Shown here: positions 1 to 8,481 of the stretch, piece after piece
Numbering within the stretch: the stretch's first letter is position 1
How the letters are laid out: each line of letters opens with the position of its first letter
NCBI GenBank assembly: GCA_029237695.1
Contig: JAQRGA010000040.1
Location: forward strand, 124,001-188,000
From: Conchocele bisecta
Lineage: Eukaryota > Mollusca > Bivalvia > Lucinida > Thyasiridae
DNA length: 64,000 nucleotides
Reading direction: 5' to 3'
The notes under the pieces: model-generated
The model's database searches: none
Told to the model about the DNA's origin: nothing
What the model saw: the letters and a program-made list of their open reading frames with translations, nothing else
Program-made: the position numbers and the translations under genes

Positions 1-412
1 CGGCTCTACGATCACGTTTCAGTTTATCGGAAACTTCGGTTATTTTTCCGTCTAGTTCAGTAAGTGCCGCTTCTCTGTTGGGAGAGTCCTCTGATCGCAA
101 CACCCTATACGCCTCCGTAAGGGCCGCCTGCTCTTTCTCAATACCCGTTCGGACTCTCTAAATTTTCGCCCGGGCCTCTTCCCCAACTTGTGCAGTCGCC
201 GTTAGCACTTCTACTCTAACATCTGCTATACTCCTGCGAATCCCGTTTGTGGCCTTCGATATAGTTGTATTGATCAGGGCATTGGTTCTTCCGGTGGTTA
301 AAAAGTCACTCTCTGTCGGGACGAATCCCCCTTCTGCTGGTTCCAAAGTCTTTAAATCTGTCACCCAATCCCGATTGGAATTGGAAGAACTACCTGGTCC
401 GTATATACTCAT
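1..412 (-). pseudogene. Fiber-like shaft/knob protein, N-terminal part (element I)
   Basis: Starts at the ATG on 412-410 and runs off the left edge of the window. The N-terminus (MSIYGPGSSS, then an acidic EGGFVPTE stretch) matches the starts of the copies at 28,594 and 54,356. What follows is coiled-coil rich: repeated DSLxREAALTELDGKI-type units form a predicted shaft. A TAG at 158-160 replaces a GAG present in the copy at 28,840, so this copy is broken. A CCAAT...ATTGG palindrome lies at 365-378 within codons 12-16 (SNSNRDW), absent from the copy at 54,356. The role is inferred from architecture: an elongated particle spike, perhaps for attachment. No database-named family could be assigned. 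Confidence 0.6.
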
Positions 413-453
413 TTTCAATAATATTGATAATTCTATTACGAACAGGCGTTTAA

Positions 454-1140
454 TTAATCGGAAATTTCGAGAACGACCGAAATCGGGTAATAGTTATTCA
501 ACTTTCTCGCTTGATCATCGATAATAGAGACCGTAAATTCCTGGATATGTCCCGATTCCAAAACTTTCATCTCGGGGCATGGGAAGTCTAAGATCACCGT
601 ATCCCCAAAGAAACAGTCGCTGTCTTGCACGGTTTTCAGTAATGTGCTGGGGGGTCCGTCTACCGTGTTGTACGATGTGTTCACCCGATCCAGGTGCACC
701 CTGAGATATTTCGTGAAGGCGAAGTCCACCGGGTTATCACCGACGTACTCACCCGGGGTAAACACTCCTTTATTTGCGGAGTATGTCTCTCTAAAACCGA
801 GTTTGAATACCCAACCCGGGGAGACCATACCTTATTATCAGGGCTGATGGTCATTGTTGCGAGCCCGGTAGCCTTCGATACTGTGCGGTTGATGATTACC
901 GTCAAGCTCTGAGTTGACAAAATCTTTGAGCTGTCTTGTTCCCCACAGTCCGTGAGGCAGCTTTACACCGAATTGTTGTTCATCCTTCACATAGTAAAAC
1001 CCTTCACTCTTTCCCACATTCTGCTATCCAACCGTGAAGGTGATTGATCTGAGGCCCACCCGGCGTTTTCCGCAGCAGTTGTCGATTGACTTCTGAAGTT
1101 CACAACTCTCTTTTTGAACATTAGTGATAGTAGCAAACAT
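454..1140 (-). pseudogene. Jelly-roll-like minor capsid (penton-like) candidate, element I
   Basis: About 229 codons from the ATG at 1140. The N-terminal block has a conserved CCGKRRVGLRSITFTVG motif; the C-terminal half (HLDRVNTSYNTVDG, then LESGHIQEFTVSIIDD and YYPISVVLEIS) has the strand-rich, evenly spaced pattern of a single jelly-roll. Compared with the copies at 27,958 and 55,082 it carries an in-frame TAG in place of a Trp codon near 1026 and frameshifts near 895 and 825, so it is a pseudogene. It lies just upstream of the fiber-like gene on the same strand in every copy and is divergent from the MDTKAF gene, with only 14 bp between the two starts. Penton-like is an inference from position, size and fold pattern. 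Confidence 0.5.
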
Positions 1141-1154
1141 AATAATATCTTTCA

Positions 1155-2654
1155 ATAGATACAAAAGCATTTAGCTTCAATTCAAATGCAAAGTACGCGG
1201 TCGGCGGTAAATACACGCAAAAAGACGTTGTTAACCACCTTGTACACCCAACCGTAACAGTTAGACCTGAAAGTGGCTTTACCACCAATTTCCCTAACAC
1301 GTTTGAGAAATATGTAGTTCCAAAGACTACTAGTCAAGATGTAATACTAAGATGGGATTTTTCCCATATGAACTTCTGGCAGAACCAGCTAAATTTCGCT
1401 GTATGGTGCGCAACGGCCGGATGTGGAGTTTCGCATCAAGACCATCTGACATCCAAGAATGTCATGCTCCGAAGTGTCTACAACTTTCACGTGTATTACA
1501 CCATTAGGAGGATTCTCAAAGAACTAGGTATTCCACTACGTCAAGACGACGGCTGGGATCCCATTTCCAGCGCATACGACCGTAAGGCGTTCGAAAGATT
1601 GTGTAACGAATTTGGGGTACCAAAAGACGCGGACTGGAGACAGAAAGTATACACCCCAACCAACAGTTTAGGGTTAGTTCACCTTAAAGGCTTAGTTAGT
1701 GGTGAGCATCTTTATAAAGTTCCCGCATATTTCTAAGGGTTGTGGAGTGCTTGCGGAGCTACCCCACCACCAGTTAGAAAAATAGCAACATGGACTAAAT
1801 ATAATTATAAATTGAATAAGATGACGTTCGGTGATGAAGTGCTTGGTGGGCTTGCGTGTAAAGACGGTTATTGTCATTGGCTACCTACTAAAGTAGCCCA
1901 AGGGAATACCTAGACCTGGGTGATACTCCACAGATGCGAAATGCGTGGACCACATTTATGTTAGATAAAAGCACTGGATTTACGCAGGGTGGGGTTATTC
2001 GCCTAAACGAATCCATTCGCATATACGTATGGGCAATCCTCGCCTCACAGAAACAAACGCGCAGCGCTATACTGGGTACGGGAACGGCATTTGACGCACA
2101 AAAACAGTTCTTGGCACTTGTCGAGGGGACGCCATCTCAGCTAAGGTGGACCTCCAGAAGGCGATCCAGAATTATCAAGACGTTTTTTGCAGACTGCCCG
2201 CACACCGGTAGACTACGCATTTGGAACAGGTCTTTATATGGCGCCGAGCAATATGATACTACGAGACGACCCGGTTGACGGTTACAATAATCAGATCGTA
2301 GTCGCAACCACCAATCAAAAAATCGGCCGCAACGGAAACGTGAACACGGGTATCATCAAACTCCCCCCCAAGACGGTTGGGAGCGGAGTTGTAAGTGGAA
2401 CCTATTACGTAAAACACCCAAAACACAAAATGGTTACACCTCCCTCAACACAATCGGGATATAAGTTGAACCCAGTACCCCCAATTCACAAATTGGATGC
2501 ACCATCGAGTTCCCCCAATCCAATCATCAACAATGTTGAAATTGGAACAGGAGCGGAAAACCCAATCGAGATTGAAAGCACAACCCACGAGGAGGAGAAA
2601 TTAGGGCTCGTCGTCACCCTCGTGGTGATCGGACTACTCGCGCTTTGGTTTTAG
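1155..2654 (+). pseudogene. Conserved 'MDTKAF' virion-associated protein, element I
   Basis: Homologous to 55,097-58,839 and to the minus strand at 26,488-27,943. The start codon is ATA here (ATG in the other copies). Conserved blocks include FWQNQLNFAVWCATAGCGVS, NFHVYYTIRRILKELG and DAQKQFLA, and the protein ends in a hydrophobic anchor just before the stop at 2654. The segment ~1,270-1,370 and ~1,640-1,930 diverges strongly from copies II and III, and stops at 1,736 and in the middle region break the frame. The C-terminal linker carries CCAAT palindromes (2,481-2,496). Function unknown. Its presence in all copies next to the capsid genes suggests a particle or morphogenesis role. Confidence 0.6.
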
Positions 2655-3955
2655 GAACTCTCGAGAGAATACAAGTAGGTGACCAGCGATCGCCACGATC
2701 AAAGCCCAAGTATTTTTAGCGAGCCATCAGACCGTTTCTGCTAACATAGATTGCAAGAAGGAGACGAGACTTCCGATCAACCCAGGCAGCGCGGCAGCCG
2801 CCTTTCCGGCTAATTTAGCCAGGAGACTGGCGAGGGCTTTTAGTTGTTTTTTTACCCACTCCTTGGCTCCACCGGATGGCGCGGGTGCTGGCGCGGGTGG
2901 TGGAGTGGGTGCAGTCGCACCGCCATTGAAAGCTAGAACTATAGTAGATATAGTCATACCGAGAGCCGCGAGGATGCTTGCTATCGTGATGCCCTGCTCT
3001 CTGAACAGAGTGCGAAGACGCTCACCGAGTGTCGTGTCCTCGTCCAGAACCCTCGAGATTGTTTCGCGGATCCGACTTATTTGTGTGCGGAGAGCCTCAC
3101 GGCAAGCCGATGCAGCCTGCAAGCGAGCTTCTCTTTCGTCCCGCAACGACCGCAGGCGTTCGGTGATCCGCTCGGAGTTAGATTCTCTATTCGCCACCGG
3201 ATTCCTCCAGTTTTCTTTGTTTCTTTTAGCGCGATATGTTCATCCAGCGACGAGAGTTTGGAGAGGTTAATGACCAGTTCGCCCCGGACCGTTTGCAGAG
3301 CCTTATCGAGTCCACGGAGTTCGCGAAGAGGTAACGGTGGGTCATCGTTAGACCCTTGGTCGAGGTTGAATATTTCGTTTTCGCTGAACGTGGTCTCCAT
3401 CGTGTTAATAGCGTCGGTGGCTACTTGAGGGACCTCGCTGAGCTCGACCGTTTCTATCGCGGAGGCCGTTTTCGCCATCGTTTCGTCGGTAGACTGTAGG
3501 GCCTCTACAGCGCGGGTAGGCATAATTGGTTTACCCCTCTTCCAATCTGGGAATCCGAGTTCGTTTCTTATGAGTTGGCCACCGCCCGGGCTTCCTGCAA
3601 TGGTGCTCAGTGCTAGGGGTTTACCGGTCCTCGTGTTGACTATTGGAATATTTGATGCTGCTTTTAGTCGCAATCTACCGTTGAGATCAAATTTGAACTT
3701 GGAGTAGTCGCGACCGACAGATGGGACCAGAACTTTTTCTGCTAAACTGTTGTAGTAGTCGTTTACAGCTCCCTCGAGTAATTTCCGACTTTGACTAGTG
3801 GTAGCGCCACCTAATTCCCCCAATTGCGATTGGATTGGAACTGGAGTCTCTATGAAGGACGTTTCGTTATCGTTATCATCATCTATGTCATCATCATCCT
3901 CATCGACGTAATCGTCTCTGCCGATTTCATCCATTTCAATATCGTAATCAGCCAT
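2634..3955 (-). pseudogene. Acidic coiled-coil protein with C-terminal membrane segments, element I
   Basis: One original gene now read as two pieces. It begins MADYDIEMDE with an Asp-rich tract, followed by a charged, largely helical region, a long coiled coil (ERITERLRSLRDEREARLQ), a hydrophobic segment (ITIASILAALGMTISTIVLA), a Pro/Ala linker and a second hydrophobic stretch (AALPGLIGSLVSFL). A frameshift near 3,190-3,215 separates the halves and a TGA at 2,727-2,729 replaces a Gly codon. The 3' end overlaps the converging MDTKAF gene by ~21 bp. Intact copies would be ~440 codons. Role unknown; a membrane-associated internal virion protein is plausible. Confidence 0.6.
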
Positions 3956-3960
3956 CTTTA

Positions 3961-3976
3961 TAATTTTCTTAAAATT
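3961..3976 (-). promoter_or_regulatory. AATTTTAAGAAAATTA motif upstream of coiled-coil gene
   Basis: Read on the minus strand, AATTTTAAGAAAATTA lies 5 bp upstream of the MADYD start codon. The same 14-16 bp motif precedes other element genes (6,161; 17,403; 61,139; 59,513) and occurs in the terminal regions (30,996; 51,608; 51,803). Position and conservation suggest a promoter or leader element; this is inference. Confidence 0.45.
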
Positions 3977-4034
3977 AATTATGTATTAAAGACAAATAAA
4001 ACCATACGGGTTTAATAGTTTCACTAAATAAATT

Positions 4035-5245
4035 ATGTCTTCGAGTCAATACGGTCGCAAACTCAATCCATACCGCAGACTGCGTGAGCCCCTCGGGGCG
4101 AAAGGCGTGAGACAGAGTGTCGTTATTGCGAACAACCCATCGACGATCGACCAGAAGCAGCAGCTCTTAGTCCGCTTCCCCAACCTCGGAGCTAGCGACG
4201 TCATTGTGCCGGGGACTGTTCGCCTCGCTTTCACTATTTCGCTGACGTCGACGGACGCGGACCGAACCGTCGTTCAGAACCTGGGTCGCGCCATCGTCAA
4301 GAAGACCATGATAAAGATTTCTGGTAATGAGGTGATGTCGATCGACGACAGCGACGTCTACCATTGTTATCAGGACCTGTGGAAGACGTTGCAAGAGCGC
4401 GAAAACGCTGTCTATCAGGGTATTGACACCAGCAAAAATAAGAACGTAACCAAACTTAGAATCGGGGCTGGTAAGAGAGTTACATGCCCTACTATCAGAG
4501 TGCTTTGGCTGACCGCCTCGAATACGAACTAACGTTCAACGACTACGGCCGAGTTATCATAGCTACCGACATAACATCGACGTATACGATCGACAATGTG
4601 TCGCTGGAGTACGACATGGTCACGATGCCCGAACTCGCGCGATTGATCAGAACCCAGTACGCCGGGCGCGTTGCCATACTTTACGACCGAGTTCTTCGCC
4701 ACCGCAAGATGACGAAAGATAAAGGCGACACATTGTGGAATATTAATGTCAACGTACCCGCCAGCTCGATGAAAGGTATACTGATGTTGTTCGAGGATGC
4801 TCAGTTCGCTCTCGGTGCTAGAAAAACCGACACATTCTATAACCCCAAAATCACGAAGGTAGAGGTGACGATCGAGGGAGTCCCCAATCAACTCTACAGC
4901 GCGGGTCTTCGCGCGCACCAGCAGTGGTATCAAGTAAGAAAGCAGCTTGTTGCCGGCTCTAAGCGCTCTCCGGAGGTTGCAGCAGTTGCCAAAGACCTGC
5001 ATCTCTCGGCCGTCTCCCTCGCGGAGTTCCTGAATACCAAATACGCGTTATGGCTAGACATGCGAGCCAGCGACGATGACCAAATACACAGTAGCGGACG
5101 CCAAGTTGAGAACGCTAGTGAGGGTGTGACGATCCAGATAACCAAAGAGGCGGACGGTGCCGGGCCATTGAACGTGTACTTATATATAATTACAGACGCA
5201 CAACTCAACATCGAAGATTGCCGAAACGTCTCAGCACTCTACTAA
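4035..5245 (+). pseudogene. Major capsid protein (double jelly-roll type candidate), element I
   Basis: Starts MSSSQYGRKLNPYRRLREPL. Recognisable capsid blocks include FPNLGASDVIVPGTVRLAF, LGRAIVKKTMIKISGNEVMS, YYQSALADRLEYELTFNDYG and, near the end, ASEGVTIQITKEADGAGPLN. Intact length would be about 430 residues, in the range of Polinton capsid proteins. An 85-bp deletion at ~4,469, relative to the element III copy (60,021-60,105), shifts the frame; the remainder reads in the second frame to the stop at 5,245. It is followed closely by the packaging ATPase. The MCP assignment rests on gene context and on this recurrent block pattern, not on a structural match. Confidence 0.7.
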
Positions 5246-5294
5246 ATCTAACGATTTATTAATTAATAATTTTGAAAAAAATAAGAAAATTAGC

Positions 5295-5910
5295 AATCAA
5301 TACCAATTCACGATTGGAGATGCCCACTCTGCCATAATATGTGGGCAGACAGGATGTGGAAAAACGGTTTTCATCCTCGACTTGCTCGAGGGGTCCTACC
5401 GCGATGCCTTTCGTCACATTGTGATCCTGTGTCCCACTGTGCGGCACAACGATACTTATCAGCGGCGCCCGTGGATATGGACCGACCCTGAGGTATACGT
5501 TATTGACCCCGGTGATAGGCTTCACGATTGGTTGCGTGTCTTCTACCAAATACTACAGGGCGAGTCCACCCACCCTATACGTGATTGACGACTGTTCGGC
5601 CAAGGCGGCGATGACCAAAAAGAAGGACATGCTCTCCGAGCTCGCATTTTCTGGCCGCCATGCTAGACAAAGCGTATGGATCTCCACTCAAAAGTACAAC
5701 GCCGTCCTCAAGGATCTGCGCGAGCAAACGAAATGGGTCGCCCTCTTTCACTGCAAGGACCGAGACTCATTCGATGACTCTCTTCGAGAGAACGACGTTA
5801 TCCCCACGCGCGAGGAGCGCCTGGAGGTTCGACAGATGTTTTCCGAAACTAAGCACGCCAAGCTTCTGCTAAAGACTGGTCAACCAACTGCTTATAAAGT
5901 TATCAATTAA
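5295..5910 (+). pseudogene. HerA/FtsK-type genome-packaging ATPase, element I
   Basis: P-loop ATPase of ~210 residues. Walker A GQTGCGKT is at 5,343-5,366 and a Walker B-like LYVIDD is near 5,574-5,591. The C-terminal part (SGRHARQSVWISTQKYN, VALFHCKDRDS) fits the sensor and core strands of the packaging ATPase family. The ATG used in element II, which overlaps the capsid 3' end, is ATT here, and a ~48-bp AT-rich insertion containing a TAAGAAAATTA motif separates capsid and ATPase. A 4-bp duplication (ccac) near 5,568 shifts the frame. A CCAATTCACGATTGG palindrome sits just before Walker A (5,304-5,318). It would drive DNA into procapsids. Confidence 0.75.
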
Positions 5911-5939
5911 TTAACGCTCGTTAGTAACTGCCGAGTAAA

Positions 5940-6042
5940 TGCTTAACAATGCTGAACAATGCTGAACAATTCTTAGCAATTGCTGAACAATGCTGAACAA
6001 ATGTGTAACAAATGTTGAACAAATGCTGAACAATGGTTAACA
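5940..6042 (+). repeat. Iteron-like AATGCTGAACA repeats, element I
   Basis: About nine imperfect copies of a 10-11 bp unit (aaTGCTGAACa, aaTGTTGAACa, aaTGCTTAACa) fill the gap between the ATPase stop and the 39-codon membrane ORF. The same tract occurs at the same place in element II (17,536-17,770, expanded) and element III (60,940-61,019). Conserved place and unit suggest protein-binding iterons or a leader structure. Confidence 0.6.
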
Positions 6043-6162
6043 ATGTTAACAATTTGGTGCTCCGCTGCGAGCTTTGTTGCGAGCATAACGGTGATCATAA
6101 GTATCGGGTGGTGCGCTTGGCAATATGTTAAAGTGATGAGACTTGTTAGAATAGTTAAATAA
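6043..6162 (+). CDS. 39-residue single-pass membrane miniprotein, element I
   Basis: Short ORF from ATG 6,043 to TAA 6,160-6,162. After MLTIWCSA comes a strongly hydrophobic helix (SFVASITVIISIGWCAW) and then a basic tail (KVMRLVRIVK), a typical single-pass layout with a positively charged end. The ORF is conserved at amino-acid level in elements II (17,535) and III (61,020), where the stop is lost and it reads into the next gene. Function unknown; resembles small viral membrane proteins only in architecture. Confidence 0.55.
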   Translation: MLTIWCSAASFVASITVIISIGWCAWQYVKVMRLVRIVK

Positions 6163-6176
6163 TTTTAAGAAAATTA
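6161..6176 (+). promoter_or_regulatory. AATTTTAAGAAAATTA motif upstream of MNCDELL gene
   Basis: Exact copy of the recurrent motif, 6 bp upstream of the ATG at 6,183, with an identical copy in element III (61,139-61,154) and a close one in element II (17,403-17,416, minus). Probable leader or promoter element. Confidence 0.45.
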
Positions 6177-6182
6177 GCAATA

Positions 6183-6946
6183 ATGAACTGCGACGAACTT
6201 CTCGATCAGCTAATGGAAGAAACCTCAACTCCGACTGCTGACACGGTATCTTTCCTGAAAGATAATGAAACATTAACTCCGACAGAGCAATCGGGATCAA
6301 CTTCTACTCCAACGGCAGTTGGTATTGGGTTGAGTGCAACGACTCCGAATGAAAATGAAAATGCGGCGCGACGAGAGCGGCTAGCTGCGCTGGTTGGTGG
6401 GGGACAATCGGAGCATTATCTCGGTAGCGTCTCTCAGTTTTTCAGGTGGATAAGATGTCAGATGCGGAGATCGATAAAATGTATGCGCGATACGAATCTA
6501 GGTTAGGTGCGGAGATGACAAAAACTCTTGGATCGGCGGCTATTCATTTGTACGCAACCGCTGTTAGTATACTTCTCCCTATACCAAACACCGCGGGATT
6601 GATTGGCGATCTAGAGACTGACCCTTTTATAGGTCACACTCTTAGAACAGCCTGCTGCTCAATTTATCACAAGTTTGGAATGTACTTAGCTCCGCTGACA
6701 ACCGCGTTGACCACGGGTAAACACTGTCAATTTGGACATATATGCCCACGAATTATAAGCCCTAATATTAATATCATAAATGATGACCCAAGACACACCT
6801 GCGAGAGTGACGGAACAGCAATCCCCGATTACACCTCCAACAGCGTTGGGGATTGGTCCAACCCAATCGAACCCGATTGCAGCACTTCCAACTCCGATTG
6901 TCCCTCCAACCCAATCGCGATTGGAGTTGGGGGTTGCACGACATAA
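6183..6946 (+). pseudogene. Conserved 'MNCDELL' protein, element I
   Basis: N-terminus MNCDELLDQLMEETSTPTA, then a low-complexity Thr/Pro/Asn linker containing CCAA-type palindromes, then a conserved helical domain (MSDAEIDKMYARYESRLGAE; DPFIGHTLRTACCSIYHKFG; LAPLTTALTTGKHCQFG). A one-base deletion near 6,424 (compared with elements II and III) shifts the frame between linker and domain. The last ~165 bp overlap the next gene in another frame. Function unknown; present in all three large elements between ATPase and the small membrane proteins. Confidence 0.55.
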
Positions 6947-7370
6947 AAATCCAAAAAGGCAGGCAGCTGGGAGGGCGGCGGCTGCCACCCGAAAAGTTAA
7001 ACAAGATAAAATACTCGCCGAGCTTCGAGAGGCTAAACAATCGTTGCAATCGGGGACGGAGACAGCAAAACATCTGAAGACAGAGCAATCAGGTTCAACA
7101 GTGTTGAGTACAACAACACCCCCAATTCAGGAATTGGAAGCACACACAACACCCAATCGAGGTTGGACGAATCCGATTGAACCCAAATTCACGAATTGGA
7201 GTTGGGTTCTTGGTGGTGGTCTGGCAGTTGTTGGTGCCCTGTGCGTGTGGAAATACCCCCTATTACACCAATCCTTATCGAAAAAACAACCAGCCAGTGT
7301 TTCGAAGAAAGTTCCGAAACCGATTGCGCCCCATTTAAACATTGATCGCGATCCCTTTTATATGCAATAA
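6780..7370 (+). CDS. Basic, palindrome-rich single-pass membrane protein, element I
   Basis: 196 codons, intact. Starts MMTQDTPARVTEQQ, has a Pro/Thr-rich linker in which CCAATCGCGATTGG-type palindromes encode recurring NPIA/QSRLELG-like peptides, a basic Ala/Lys/Arg block (NPKRQAAGRAAAATRKVKQD), a second linker, one transmembrane helix (WVLGGGLAVVGALCVWKYPLL) and a short tail ending DRDPFYMQ. The start overlaps the 3' part of the MNCDELL gene. The palindrome positions differ between elements I, II and III, so the linker is fast evolving while the basic block and TM helix are kept. Possibly a DNA- or membrane-binding core protein; function unknown. Confidence 0.6.
   Translation: MMTQDTPARVTEQQSPITPPTALGIGPTQSNPIAALPTPIVPPTQSRLELGVARHKNPKRQAAGRAAAATRKVKQDKILAELREAKQSLQSGTETAKHLKTEQSGSTVLSTTTPPIQELEAHTTPNRGWTNPIEPKFTNWSWVLGGGLAVVGALCVWKYPLLHQSLSKKQPASVSKKVPKPIAPHLNIDRDPFYMQ
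6911..6924. repeat. CCAATCGCGATTGG palindrome in coding sequence
   Basis: Perfect 14-bp palindrome inside the membrane-protein gene, one of at least five related palindromes or half-sites between 6,820 and 7,200. Representative of a window-wide family (see findings). Confidence 0.7.
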
Positions 7371-7385
7371 TTATAGTTATCAATT

Positions 7386-7619
7386 ATGGCTGAAAAAGAT
7401 GGTAAAATGATAGTGAAAGCGCTTTATAACACCATGGTGATATTGGGTTTCAGTATCGGGTATGCTCGACTAGGAAAGATGGCCTTCGGATGGCCCGCTC
7501 CCAAATTGGACATGACTGTGAGAGACGTAGGGCTCATGACCTTAGATGTAGTGGCCGCAATTTCGACCCGAGATTATCTAATTAAAGTTGGAATTCTACC
7601 CGATAATATATGGAAATAA
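7386..7619 (+). CDS. 77-residue membrane protein, element I
   Basis: Intact ORF starting MAEKDGKMIVKALYNTMVI. One N-terminal hydrophobic helix (TMVILGFSIGYARLG) and a second amphipathic or hydrophobic segment (DVGLMTLDVVAAISTRDYL) ending GILPDNIWK. Intact in all three large elements (16,058-16,291 minus; 62,363-62,596), which makes it one of the best-kept genes. Its stop is immediately followed by the ATG of the next gene (TAAATGG), suggesting co-expression. Function unknown. Confidence 0.7.
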   Translation: MAEKDGKMIVKALYNTMVILGFSIGYARLGKMAFGWPAPKLDMTVRDVGLMTLDVVAAISTRDYLIKVGILPDNIWK

Positions 7620-8060
7620 ATGGCTTCGATCGGAATAATGATAGGTGGTGCGCTTGTAAACGCATTGGCGTTCAGCGGTAGCAACATTATATTCTCGAAA
7701 ATGAGAAGCTCGAACGTGGATGAGGAGCGCAAGCGTCACGATTTAGCTGTAGAACAACTCAATAGCGCAAAGGAAGCGTGGTCGAAAAAACGAACCGCCC
7801 ATCTGGACTGGGTCAATGAAGAGCTTCGCCGCGAGAATCACGCCGCGTAAACTTTCCAGAACGTTGAAGAAGCCAACCGCGAGTACGCGCTGGCATATCC
7901 ACAGAAAAGTCTCGCGCCACTGGATCGCGAGCCCCAAGTTTCAGATTTCTATGTACCGTCAGAGCCCCAAAAAGATCGCGAGATCGCGTTCATCGTCGTG
8001 GTAATGGGTGTGGTGGGGCTCGTCGGCTACTATATTCAATCGAGATTTCAAATTAATTAA
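7620..8060 (+). pseudogene. Helical protein with N- and C-terminal membrane segments, element I
   Basis: Reads MASIGIMIGGALVNALAFSG (hydrophobic start), a charged helix (DEERKRHDLAVEQLNSAKEA; RTAHLDWVNEELRRENHA), a linker, then a C-terminal TM helix (IAFIVVVMGVVGLVGYYI). A TAA at 7,848-7,850 replaces a CAA found in element III; otherwise the 147-codon frame stays open to 8,060. The element III copy (62,597-63,028) is intact. Directly follows the 77-residue gene. Probably a membrane or inner-particle protein; no family recognised. Confidence 0.6.
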
Positions 8061-8097
8061 TAATTTTTACAAAATTAATAATTATTTTAAATAATTT

Positions 8098-8121
8098 TTT
8101 ATATAAATATATATATAGAAC
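8098..8121 (+). promoter_or_regulatory. TATA-rich leader of the MSVDE/integrase pair
   Basis: A run of TATATAAATATATATATA just upstream of the ATG at 8,123 is conserved at 63,062-63,084 in element III. A TATA-like promoter for the two overlapping downstream genes is plausible; unproven. Confidence 0.3.
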
Positions 8122-8122
8122 G

Positions 8123-8481
8123 ATGTCAGTTGACGAACTTTATTTTGCTATGATTGATGTAGGCTACACTGCCCTTAAACACCGTATAGCTGCGTATGCA
8201 AAGGGTATGATTCGTTCTGGTCCGAGGAATCTCTCGAGATGTGGCGGGAGGATGAAAAAGCGGCCACCCTTTTCGCAAAGCGGATGTTAGATTCCTCCGA
8301 ATTAGATTCCTCCGAGTTAGATGTTCCCAAGTTCCTTCAGAACTTAACCCCCAATCACAATTGTACTTCCAACGAAGGTTTATTATTAACGACGCAGTTA
8401 CCGGACGATCTGGCGAGGGCATGTTGGAGATTGTCCGATATATTAGAATACATCACATACGATGAACACGCTCAAACTTAA
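8123..8481 (+). pseudogene. Small conserved 'MSVDELYF' protein, element I
   Basis: Homologous to the intact 119-codon gene at 63,089-63,448. Begins MSVDELYFAMIDVGYTALKH; two single-base insertions near 8,212 and 8,227 shift the frame, and the rest reads in the 8,239-8,481 frame (WREDEKAATLFAKRML; LPDDLARACWRLSDILEYI). Where element III has a CCAATCCCGGGGGATTGG palindrome, this copy has a duplicated Ser-Ser-Glu-Leu-Asp stretch. The 3' end overlaps the integrase start by 20 bp. Function unknown. Confidence 0.5.
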
